Source: Bhargavaea changchunensis (GTDB lineage: Bacteria > Bacillota > Bacilli > Bacillales_A > Planococcaceae). Taken from it: 64,000 nt of DNA. Every line of letters starts with the position of its first letter. Position 1 is the first letter of the stretch. Positions 24,924 to 31,854 of the stretch are shown here, piece by piece. The DNA is taken from contig NZ_JBHTCT010000030.1 in assembly GCF_042665595.1 (NCBI RefSeq), positions 1 through 64,000 on the forward strand, read 5' to 3'. The notes below the pieces were generated by a model. That model was not told the origin of the DNA. It saw only the letters and a list, made by a program, of their open reading frames with translations, and did not search any database. The translations under genes were made by a program, and so were the position numbers.

Positions 24924-25002
24924 ATTTTTTCAATTTCTGATTCGTCCAGACACCGCCAAAGATCAAAATGGCAACCACCAGGTGACGATAGTTTATGTTC
25001 AC
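24922..25002 (-). CDS. 26-residue membrane peptide
   Basis: GTG start preceded by GGGAGGTG at correct spacing; product VNINYRHLVVAILIFGGVWT followed by NQKLKK: one membrane span with a basic end. A strong terminator starts at its stop codon. Strong start and stop signals for so short a frame argue that it is translated. No family recognised. Confidence 0.6.
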   Translation of the reverse strand: MNINYRHLVVAILIFGGVWTNQKLKK

Positions 25003-25044
25003 CACCGACACCTCCCGAATCAGACGTTGGACCATACCATTGCA

Positions 25045-25929
25045 TCAGCTCTTGCGATGAATTCTGACCTGATACTGAGCCCACTCCACGTTGAGCTCCT
25101 CCAAACTGACGATCTTCCAAGGATTAAAGAACGTCTGGCCATTCTTATTGAATATCATGTGATTTCCGATGTGATAGGCTGCGTGCTGGATCTCACCAGC
25201 CTGATCCACATACGTGATAACATCACCCTGCATCAAATCCCCTTTTGCCGGAGAATAACCGGCCCGCCGCAATCCGTTCATCAGCGTTCCGGGATGAATC
25301 CATTCATGAATCATCCATTCTTGTTCTGTTACGGCATACAGGGCAGCAGCGAAGCAGTTGCTTCCGGGGATGGCTGTAAAACGGTTGGCATACTTCCTGA
25401 TATGGACCGGTGTCTCTTCAGGCACTTTTGCAGCTTCCCATTTGTCCCACATCCGGGCATACGCCTGAATGGCAAGTGCCTTTACCGGATGCGGCAGCCC
25501 TTTCCACATTCCTTTCCGTATGACGACAAAGGTCCCCTCTTCCACTTCCACGATATGGTCGTCAGGAATCCCCTCTTCAGAAGGAAACAATCCGATTGGA
25601 AAAATCATACCCTTGCCCATCCTGCACTGATTGAATAGAAGAGTCCGCCTCTCCTGGCCGGGCAATTGTTCGAGCCATTCCGGCGGGGCCACAATGACAG
25701 ACGTGGCCTGCTTGGAGAGTGTCCAATACATATAGCTGTTGTTCATCTGGATCTGACTGTAGGTAGAGTGCGCGGAAAATTCTTTCTGCGGCGTGATCAG
25801 GACTCCGTCCAGATACGCATCCAACTCCTCCAACATGGAATCATCCATGAAAAATAGATCCTTCTCAGGAACAAATTGATCGACCCAAGACTCCACCTGT
25901 TCAGCTGCTGGCCTGATTGTAACCGCCAT
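25045..25929 (-). CDS. Hypothetical protein with possible NlpC/P60-like C-terminus
   Basis: 294 residues, no signal peptide. The N-terminal two thirds are unfamiliar. The C-terminal part has Cys192 in GSNCFAAALYAV, GDVITYVDQAGEIQHAAYHIG with His249, and IFNKNGQ, the Cys...His order of NlpC/P60 and CHAP cysteine peptidases. Without secretion, a cytosolic amidase or transferase role is as likely as cell-wall cleavage. ATG at 25929 is spaced correctly from AAAGGGGG; ATG two codons upstream is too close. Confidence 0.6.
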   Translation of the reverse strand: MAVTIRPAAEQVESWVDQFVPEKDLFFMDDSMLEELDAYLDGVLITPQKEFSAHSTYSQIQMNNSYMYWTLSKQATSVIVAPPEWLEQLPGQERRTLLFNQCRMGKGMIFPIGLFPSEEGIPDDHIVEVEEGTFVVIRKGMWKGLPHPVKALAIQAYARMWDKWEAAKVPEETPVHIRKYANRFTAIPGSNCFAAALYAVTEQEWMIHEWIHPGTLMNGLRRAGYSPAKGDLMQGDVITYVDQAGEIQHAAYHIGNHMIFNKNGQTFFNPWKIVSLEELNVEWAQYQVRIHRKS

Positions 25930-26042
25930 GCCCATCCCCCTTTTATCCCCGTCACGCCTCCTGTGGCTGGTTCCATTTTAGCAATTGTTCGGTGACTCAT
26001 GATACAATGAAGCAGACTGAATTTTCTGCGGAGGGGATAGGT

Positions 26043-26483
26043 ATGCGTTTGACTGTTTATTTGGCCGGGGAGATCCATTCGTCCTGGCGTGATGAGATCA
26101 AGGAAAAGGCGGCTGCCCTAAAGATGCCGATTGACTTTGTCGGGCCGCAGGAGAACCATGACCGCTCAGACAATATCGGTGAAGAAATCATTGGTGAGCA
26201 GCCGGGTGCGTTCTACAAGGACTGGGCAGCATCCAGCTTCAACAACCTGCGCACGGAAGTGCTCATGCAGAAGGCTGATCTCGTTATCGCCCTGTTCGGC
26301 GAGAAATACAAGCAGTGGAACACCGCAATGGACGCAAGTGCAGCGGTCGCGCTCGGCAAGCCGCTCATCCTCATCCGTCCGGAGCAACACATCCACGCGC
26401 TGAAGGAACTTTCCCGCAAGGCGAACGCCACCGTGGAAAATTGCGACCAGGCAATCAAGGCGCTCAAGTACATCTTGGATTGA
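26043..26483 (+). CDS. YtoQ family protein
   Basis: 146 residues, matching the YtoQ family: RLTVYLAGEIHSSWRDEI, VGPQENHDRSDNIGEEIIGE, and RTEVLMQKADLVIALFGEKY, a nucleoside-deoxyribosyltransferase-like fold. The reaction is unproven. GGAGGGGAT precedes the ATG. A 40-residue gene follows after 13 bases. Confidence 0.85.
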   Translation: MRLTVYLAGEIHSSWRDEIKEKAAALKMPIDFVGPQENHDRSDNIGEEIIGEQPGAFYKDWAASSFNNLRTEVLMQKADLVIALFGEKYKQWNTAMDASAAVALGKPLILIRPEQHIHALKELSRKANATVENCDQAIKALKYILD

Positions 26484-26496
26484 GCGGAGGGTTCCG

Positions 26497-26619
26497 ATGT
26501 TGGAGAATGAGAACAAATCGTTCAGCCCAGCTGAAATCCACACCGGCTACTACATCTTCTTTGGCGCCGTGGGCGGTGCAATACTCGGCCTGCTTGCCTA
26601 TGTGAAAGATTGGCTGTAA
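26497..26619 (+). CDS. 40-residue membrane protein
   Basis: MLENENKSFSPAEIHTGYYI then FFGAVGGAILGLLAYVKDWL: a soluble start and one glycine-rich membrane helix. GGAGG lies six bases before the ATG. Directly downstream of ytoQ-like gene, probably cotranscribed. No family recognised. Confidence 0.7.
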   Translation: MLENENKSFSPAEIHTGYYIFFGAVGGAILGLLAYVKDWL

Positions 26620-26634
26620 TGGAGAAAATAGAGG

Positions 26635-26668
26635 AAAGCCGTCCGGCGGATGCCGGACGGCTTCTTCA
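26635..26668. terminator. Terminator between convergent units
   Basis: AAGCCGTCCGGC and GCCGGACGGCTT form a strong stem, T-rich on both sides. On the minus side it closes the HIT-GNAT transcript after array 6. Confidence 0.85.
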
Positions 26669-26679
26669 ATTCCGGAATC

Positions 26680-26848
26680 AATTTCGTCATTCGGATTCGC
26701 AATTTCGTCATTCGGAACGGCAATTTCGTCATTCCGCCTTCCAGTTTCGTCATTCGCTTTAGAGACAGCCATGAATGACGAGATTAATCGGGTGAATGAC
26801 GAGATTTAGCCGATGAATGAGGAAATCTAGAGCTCGAATGACGAAATC
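26680..26848. repeat. 21-nt-period array 6 (TTTCGTCATTC family, inverted 4+4)
   Basis: Four forward cores TTTCGTCATTC at 26682, 26703, 26724 and 26745 face four inverted cores at 26773, 26794, 26815 and 26836. All steps are 21 nt, the junction is 17 nt, and the halves are mirror-symmetrical about 26764. It lies between the GNAT stop (26851) and a terminator. Confidence 0.95.
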
Positions 26849-26850
26849 GG

Positions 26851-27354
26851 CTACGATTCATCCATCCCAAAACTCTCCCGGCTAAGCGAATAGATGACCT
26901 GCTTCTCCCCAAACCGTTTAACTCGCCGCTCCTCTTTCATTCCCAGCCGCTCCAGCAGCCGGCGGGAGGCGGTGTTGGCGGCCTGGGTTTCCGCGAGCAA
27001 GCGCTCCTGGCCAAGGTTGCGGAAGGCATGTCGGATCACTTCCCTGACTGCTTCGGTTCCATACCCCCTGCCCCAGAACTCAGGCAGAAGCTGATAGGAA
27101 ATCTCCAGCGCCTCCCCGTCATGGTGGAGATCCAGTGAAATGGTTCCGATGAATTCCCCGTCATTCTGCTGCCGGATCACCCAGCAACCGTCAGGATTCT
27201 CGAGCATGTCAGCGAAGGCCTTCTCCACTTCAGTCGCCTCTCTTGTTCCGCCGAGATAGGCGCGTACTTGCTCATCCCCGTAAAGCAATTTGACGTTATT
27301 CAGGTCCTCTGCAGCCGGCGGCGCCAATACACATCGGGCGCTTTGCATGGTCAT
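26851..27354 (-). CDS. GNAT acetyltransferase (RimJ/RimL-like)
   Basis: 167 residues. EISYQLLPEFWGRGYGTEAV supplies the acetyl-CoA loop, and ANTASRRLLERLGMKEE is the usual closing motif of the RimJ/RimL branch. Its ATG overlaps the HIT stop (ATGA), so translation is coupled. Acceptor unknown. Confidence 0.88.
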   Translation of the reverse strand: MTMQSARCVLAPPAAEDLNNVKLLYGDEQVRAYLGGTREATEVEKAFADMLENPDGCWVIRQQNDGEFIGTISLDLHHDGEALEISYQLLPEFWGRGYGTEAVREVIRHAFRNLGQERLLAETQAANTASRRLLERLGMKEERRVKRFGEKQVIYSLSRESFGMDES

Positions 27355-27761
27355 TCTGCCATCGCTCCCCTGAACTTCTTTTCTAAGGAGTGAAAGTCGA
27401 CCGTAGCTGCGTCGATCTCCGGCTCCGTCCAGCCGAATCCGTCTCCTATGTATCGGGGAACTATGTGCATATGATAATGCTCCACATCCTTGAATGCCCC
27501 GTTGTTCTGCATGACGGTGATGCCGTCGGTACCGAGGGTTGACTCGATTGCCCGCGCGGCTTTTTGGGCAGCGAGAATCACCGACTGCAGGCTCTTCGGA
27601 TCCACCTCGGTGAACTCCACAGCATGCCGCTTCGGCACGACAAGAATATGTCCCGGGTTGATCGGAAACTTGTCCAGGAAACAGCAGACAAGTTCATCCT
27701 CATAGACGATATTTGCTTCGGCTTTCCGATTGATGATGTCGCAAAAGATACAGGACGGCAT
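27351..27761 (-). CDS. HIT-family nucleotide hydrolase
   Basis: 136 residues. CIFCDII at the start and HYHMHIVPR with the H-x-H-x-H triad are the histidine-triad hallmarks; family members hydrolyse nucleotide phosphoramidates or Ap4A-type dinucleotides. GGAAGGGG precedes the ATG at 27761. The open frame continues upstream through array 7, but that part is repeat. Confidence 0.9.
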   Translation of the reverse strand: MPSCIFCDIINRKAEANIVYEDELVCCFLDKFPINPGHILVVPKRHAVEFTEVDPKSLQSVILAAQKAARAIESTLGTDGITVMQNNGAFKDVEHYHMHIVPRYIGDGFGWTEPEIDAATVDFHSLEKKFRGAMAE

Positions 27762-27785
27762 AGACTTTTCCCCTTCCAAAATTGA

Positions 27786-27929
27786 TTTCGTCATTCCGAT
27801 TCGCAATTTCGTCATTGGAGACTGCAATCTCGTCATTCCGCCTTCCAGTTTCGTCATTCGCTGTGAAAACGGTCACGCATGACGAAATTAATTGGTTGAA
27901 TGACGAAACTAAGCCGATGAATGACAAAA
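27786..27929. repeat. 21-nt-period array 7 (TTTCGTCATTC family, inverted 4+3)
   Basis: Forward cores at 27786, 27807, 27828 and 27849, inverted cores at 27877, 27898 and 27919, all 21 nt apart with a 17-nt junction as in arrays 1 and 6. It lies between the divergent HIT and 28012 genes, within the presumed promoter region. It resembles array 6 in some linkers too. Confidence 0.95.
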
Positions 27930-27956
27930 CCGGCGGAGCGCTACCTGCATCCGCCG
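27926..27956 (-). terminator. Hairpin flanking array 7
   Basis: CGGCGGA and TCCGCCG enclose a 12-nt loop; the minus side continues GTTTTG. A gene ending here on the minus strand was not found. Confidence 0.5.
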
Positions 27957-28011
27957 ATTAACATCCTTCTCCTAATCCTGTACACTTGGAGAAAGATGGG
28001 AGGTGACCGGA

Positions 28012-28446
28012 TTGAGACGGAAATGGATTTGGCACGGCATCGGTGCCGGAATCATCGGCGGCATCCTGCTTGGAGCATTCCTCTGGGCGGTTGAAGAACA
28101 GAGCGGCCGGCGTGTGTACACGCTGCTTATGAATGTCGACTATATTCCGGTTGTGAACTCGGTCACCTATCCTGCTACGGTCGAATTCCTCTTCCACCTG
28201 GTCGTGTCGGTCATTCTCTCGGTCGTTCTCCTGTGGCTCGTCAGGCGGATGAGGATGCTCGGCTCCCGCGTCATCGTCTGGCTCGTCACCGTAAATACAC
28301 TGATCGGTGTCCTGATATGGCCGGTCACTTCCCTGTCTGACCGCACGCCGGCACCCGGCGACTGGGCGTCGCTCGCCTGGTGGCTCGCAGGACATGCACT
28401 TTACGGCACCGTACTGGGGTGGCTCAATCGGGAAACGGAAGACTGA
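28012..28446 (+). CDS. Membrane protein, paralogue of the 30904 gene
   Basis: 144 residues with four membrane helices. The block LLMNVDYIPVVNSV also occurs, as LLFNFDYIPVVNTW, in the gene at 30904, and both end with W..GHA.(Y/F)G...G. TTG at 28012 is six bases after GGGAGGTGA, better than the GTG at 28003 which overlaps it. Family function unknown. Confidence 0.78.
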   Translation: MRRKWIWHGIGAGIIGGILLGAFLWAVEEQSGRRVYTLLMNVDYIPVVNSVTYPATVEFLFHLVVSVILSVVLLWLVRRMRMLGSRVIVWLVTVNTLIGVLIWPVTSLSDRTPAPGDWASLAWWLAGHALYGTVLGWLNRETED

Positions 28447-29283
28447 TCAGTTACCTTCCAGCTTAAATTCATATCCCTTATAGTCAAAAGCATTTCTGAA
28501 TCCCAGATTCTCTGCGACTGCAACGGAACCCTTGTTGGACTCCATACAGTCCCAATAAGGGAGAAGACCACGTTCCAGACAATCCTTCACAAAAGCAACA
28601 GCCACACGTTGCGCCAGCTTTTTTCCCTGATGTTCTTTCAGTGTCTCAATGTCCACACAGTGAACATGGTCCACGACAAACCCGGAAAAACAGACACTGA
28701 CCACTTCATTTTCGGTAACCGCACAATAACCCACACCTGTTTGGAAGAAGCTTTCAGGTGAAGGCCAGAATTCAAGTATTTTGGAATGCAGAAAACCGAT
28801 GTTGCTGATCAATTGATTGCCGTTTTCAAAAAGTGTTTTGCTTATCTTTTTAATCGCATATCCGTCTTCAAGAGGAAATGCCAAGCCGGAATCAAACTCC
28901 TCTTTCCCCAAGGTATACACCTTCTGATTCCAGCTTCCTAAATCCCGCGATTCAAACGCCTTTTCAATCGTCTCATTCCAACCAGAATGGTTCCCAATAC
29001 CCTCGAACCAAGTTAATCCGGCCTTCTTCGCCTCCGGCTGGATGACGTTATCGATGAAATGATTGATTCCAGCGTTGAACCCCTGATTCTTTTCATCCCC
29101 GATAAACAAAAACCCATCGTTGTTTCCCAACCAAATCAGTCCGGATGCAGGGGCCTCCACATCATCCACAAAAATCCGGCCCGGATTCACCCCTTCAACA
29201 ATCGCTTTCGCTTCCAACTGGCCCTGTTCATTCAGCAAAGCCCTGCACTTTTGGAAATCGGTTTGTTTCAATTCCTTGATCAT
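28447..29283 (-). CDS. GNAT acetyltransferase (zwittermicin-resistance-like)
   Basis: 278 residues. The N-terminal half (FVDDVEAPASGLIWLGNNDG) and the C-terminal GNAT half (VVDHVHCVDIETLKEHQGKK, SNKGSVAVAENLGF) match the two-part family that includes ZmaR. Possible role: acetylation of a toxin or metabolite. It meets the previous gene stop to stop. Confidence 0.82.
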   Translation of the reverse strand: MIKELKQTDFQKCRALLNEQGQLEAKAIVEGVNPGRIFVDDVEAPASGLIWLGNNDGFLFIGDEKNQGFNAGINHFIDNVIQPEAKKAGLTWFEGIGNHSGWNETIEKAFESRDLGSWNQKVYTLGKEEFDSGLAFPLEDGYAIKKISKTLFENGNQLISNIGFLHSKILEFWPSPESFFQTGVGYCAVTENEVVSVCFSGFVVDHVHCVDIETLKEHQGKKLAQRVAVAFVKDCLERGLLPYWDCMESNKGSVAVAENLGFRNAFDYKGYEFKLEGN

Positions 29284-29295
29284 TGTCTTCTCCTC

Positions 29296-29916
29296 TTATC
29301 CAAGAATCCGAATGATATCCTGGGGTTTCTCAAAGTTGTAAGTCGCGGAAATCCGCTCCGGATGTTTGCAGCCCCACAATGCCAAACCGAAGTCGATGCC
29401 TGCATCCCTTGCACATTCATAGTCGTAAACCGTGTCCCCTATGTAGATCGATGTCTTCGGATCAGCGCCCGAAACCTCAAGAAACTTCAACAACGGATCA
29501 GGGTTCGGTTTGTGTTTTTCGGTGTCATCGGCGGAGACCGTATACGTCATATAACCTGAAAGTCCGAATGGCTCGAAGTCATCTATGATTTCCTGATTCG
29601 TTTTTGAGGTCACGATCCCCACAGCAAATTCCCGGTCCTCCAAGGTCTCCAATACTCCCTTAATGCCGTCAAACACCTTGATCTCATGAAAGAAATCTTT
29701 CATGAAATGATTCCATCGTTCGTTTGCCTGATCGACATCCTTGATATTCAGCCGGGGAAGTGAACTGGAGCCCGGGATTCCAAGAACGAACGTCAGCTCT
29801 TCCATCGGCACCTGTTTGCCATAGTCTTCTTTCAGCATTTTCTGGAGCGAACCCAAGACGGCTTTTTCCGTATCAATCAGCGTACCGTCGACATCGAAAA
29901 TAATGGTGTTATACAC
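29296..29916 (-). CDS. HAD-superfamily phosphatase
   Basis: 206 residues, PGMB/phosphoglycolate-phosphatase-like: nucleophile block IIFDVDGTLIDTE, the Ser/Thr block VTSKTNQE, the lysine in KHKPNPDPLL and the acid block YIGDTVYDYECARDAG. GTG start nine bases after AAGGAG. It is cotranscribed with the nucleotidyltransferase gene, whose stop is adjacent. Substrate unknown. Confidence 0.9.
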   Translation of the reverse strand: MYNTIIFDVDGTLIDTEKAVLGSLQKMLKEDYGKQVPMEELTFVLGIPGSSSLPRLNIKDVDQANERWNHFMKDFFHEIKVFDGIKGVLETLEDREFAVGIVTSKTNQEIIDDFEPFGLSGYMTYTVSADDTEKHKPNPDPLLKFLEVSGADPKTSIYIGDTVYDYECARDAGIDFGLALWGCKHPERISATYNFEKPQDIIRILG

Positions 29917-30795
29917 TCAATCCATCTCCTTATCCCTGTTTATTCGGATCAAACGGACTGTCAGAGAACCGCTCCGGCAATGGCTGGTCCACGCCGTATC
30001 TGGAAAATCGATATCAAGATCCGGATATTGCGCTTCCACAAGCTCCAACGTTTCTCCAAGCACTTCCCGAAGTCTATCAGCCGCGTCAGTCGGGGCTTCC
30101 CTGTACATCTCCCTCAGCCGCCATTCCAGGTTTTCCGGTTTGGCCGGCAGTTCGTGAAGCCGCTTGAACATCCATTTATAGGTCGGGAAATAGGAGCCGT
30201 TCAACGCCAAGAGGACGATGAAAAGGCTGGAATGGATGTTGCTCAGGATGTTATAGAAAGCAGCCGGATTGTTGCGGTGGGCCGCGAATTGGACCTGGCG
30301 CAGATGAAAGTGCGGCAGATACTCATCCAGGAAACGGCGGGCCAGCTCATCCGGGTACGGCTCTGTCCTCTTCTGCCACCCCTGAACCAGTTCCTCCCCG
30401 TACAGCGGGATGCCGGTTCGCACCGTGTCAACCACATTGTTGTCCACTAGATCGGTGCTGAGGTCCTTCATCACGCGGTCAAGGACATCCTCTTCCTCCG
30501 TTATAGACTTATGCCACAGATCCACCGGGAAGCCTTCGATCTCGAGTGCGCTCTCATGGCCATGATCGATTTCCGGATAACGGTGGACGGCACCCAGTTC
30601 TCCTGAGATGACCCGTTTTTCCTCTGTGCCCGGCACCCTGTCCCAGTAGGCGATCAGTTCCAGGTCCGAATAGACATCCGCATAGCCGCGAGCCGCAGAA
30701 CCCCCGGCGATGATTGCCCGGATGCCGGCTTTCCCTTTCAGTTTCTCCGCGAGCGCGCGGGCGGCGTCCAGTCTCCATTCCGTCTGATGATCCAT
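29917..30795 (-). CDS. Nucleotidyltransferase-domain protein
   Basis: 292 residues. AIIAGGSAARGYADVYSDLE is the GS-x10-D-x-E catalytic motif of the polymerase-beta nucleotidyltransferase fold; the rest is helical. Such proteins modify small molecules, RNA or proteins, or act as toxins; the target here is unknown. ATG at 30795 with AAGGAG upstream. Confidence 0.82.
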   Translation of the reverse strand: MDHQTEWRLDAARALAEKLKGKAGIRAIIAGGSAARGYADVYSDLELIAYWDRVPGTEEKRVISGELGAVHRYPEIDHGHESALEIEGFPVDLWHKSITEEEDVLDRVMKDLSTDLVDNNVVDTVRTGIPLYGEELVQGWQKRTEPYPDELARRFLDEYLPHFHLRQVQFAAHRNNPAAFYNILSNIHSSLFIVLLALNGSYFPTYKWMFKRLHELPAKPENLEWRLREMYREAPTDAADRLREVLGETLELVEAQYPDLDIDFPDTAWTSHCRSGSLTVRLIRINRDKEMD

Positions 30796-30903
30796 CCTCT
30801 CCAACTCCTTTCCTGATTGGCTCTCACTTTACTATTTGATTCTGTTTGTCCGTCCGGAGCCGGGGAATAGAAAACTATTCTCAGGATTCCGGGGTGGCAG
30901 ACA

Positions 30904-31323
30904 ATGAAAAAGGTCGGAAAGCTTGCACTCATCGGTTTTATAGCGGGTTTGGTGCTGATTGCGGTCATGAAAGTGATCCAATGGGTGACCGGAAGCCCGG
31001 CATATGTGCTTTTGTTCAACTTTGACTACATACCGGTCGTCAACACCTGGGAGCCCGTATGGCTGGTCGGGTTCATGTTCCACAACATCACCTGCATCGT
31101 GAGTGCGGTCGTGCTGTATTACCTGCTGAGGCCGTTCGGGATGGAGAAGCAAATTGCGCCGTACATAGCCGTCTATTCAATCGGCGGCGGGCTGCTGTTT
31201 TCGCTGACGGCGCTATCCGAGCAACCTCCGGACTTCTCTGACGGCGAGGCGTGGATCTGGTGGACGCTCGGCCATGCCGTGTTCGGCTGGGCGGTCGGCG
31301 GACTCATCAGGCGTTATGTCTGA
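30904..31323 (+). CDS. Membrane protein, paralogue of the 28012 gene
   Basis: 139 residues, four helices. Shares FDYIPVVN and the C-terminal WWTLGHAVFGWAVGGLIRR plan with the gene 2.9 kb away. GGGGTGG precedes the ATG. The two copies suggest a dispersed duplication. Function unknown. Confidence 0.78.
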   Translation: MKKVGKLALIGFIAGLVLIAVMKVIQWVTGSPAYVLLFNFDYIPVVNTWEPVWLVGFMFHNITCIVSAVVLYYLLRPFGMEKQIAPYIAVYSIGGGLLFSLTALSEQPPDFSDGEAWIWWTLGHAVFGWAVGGLIRRYV

Positions 31324-31331
31324 ACCCCAAC

Positions 31332-31748
31332 TTAATGCGAAAGGAATTTCTCTTTGTAGGCCGGGCTCAGTTCGCTCCATACATCGAACCGGTTGCCATC
31401 CGGATCATCGAACACAAAATTCCGCCCGGCATGGCCCCGGTCTTCGATGTCACCGACATGGATTCCTTTAACCCTGAATTCCTCATGGACGGATTCAAGA
31501 GCCTCCAGGCCATTCACCTCGAAGGTCAGCGAAAACCGCTCCTTCCCGTGGATATCGATGAAATTCGAGCATTCGCCTTCCGCCGCTTTCACAAGAAAAA
31601 AGCTTTGGTCCGCAAGATTGACGATTGCTTTGTCCTCGTCCCGGTAACTGACTTCCGCACCTAAGTGATCCGCATACCATCCGGCAGATTGTTCCACATC
31701 CGTCACCGGAATGTAGACCGTGCCGACTCTCAACAACTTTCCGCTCAT
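31332..31748 (-). CDS. VOC family protein
   Basis: 138 residues with a paired glyoxalase fold: VGTVYIPVTDVEQSAGWYAD, then FDDPDGNRFDVWSEL containing the usual C-terminal acidic metal position. AGGAGGGAT precedes ATG at 31748. Substrate unknown. Confidence 0.85.
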   Translation of the reverse strand: MSGKLLRVGTVYIPVTDVEQSAGWYADHLGAEVSYRDEDKAIVNLADQSFFLVKAAEGECSNFIDIHGKERFSLTFEVNGLEALESVHEEFRVKGIHVGDIEDRGHAGRNFVFDDPDGNRFDVWSELSPAYKEKFLSH

Positions 31749-31814
31749 CAGTATCCCTCCTGAATCCTTGTTCAGTAACATTCTCTTTCCCGTTCCCGTT
31801 CTCCTTCACACGGC

Positions 31815-31853
31815 AAAAGCCTCCGAACCATGATCGGTTCGGAGGCTTTCTTG
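31815..31853 (-). terminator. Terminator of MMPL gene
   Basis: AAAGCCTCCGAACC and GGTTCGGAGGCTTT, just after the minus-strand stop at 31855; T-run modest. Confidence 0.85.
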
Positions 31854-31854
31854 T

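Noticed and set aside
26464..26772. Minus-strand frame with NDET/NDEI heptads (array 6) beginning at an ATG
   Set aside because: No ribosome site; it runs antisense over the 40-residue gene and the terminator.
27762..27857. N-terminal extension of the HIT protein (MTKLEGG-type heptads)
   Set aside because: The extension is array 7 read in frame; HIT homology and the ribosome site start at 27761.
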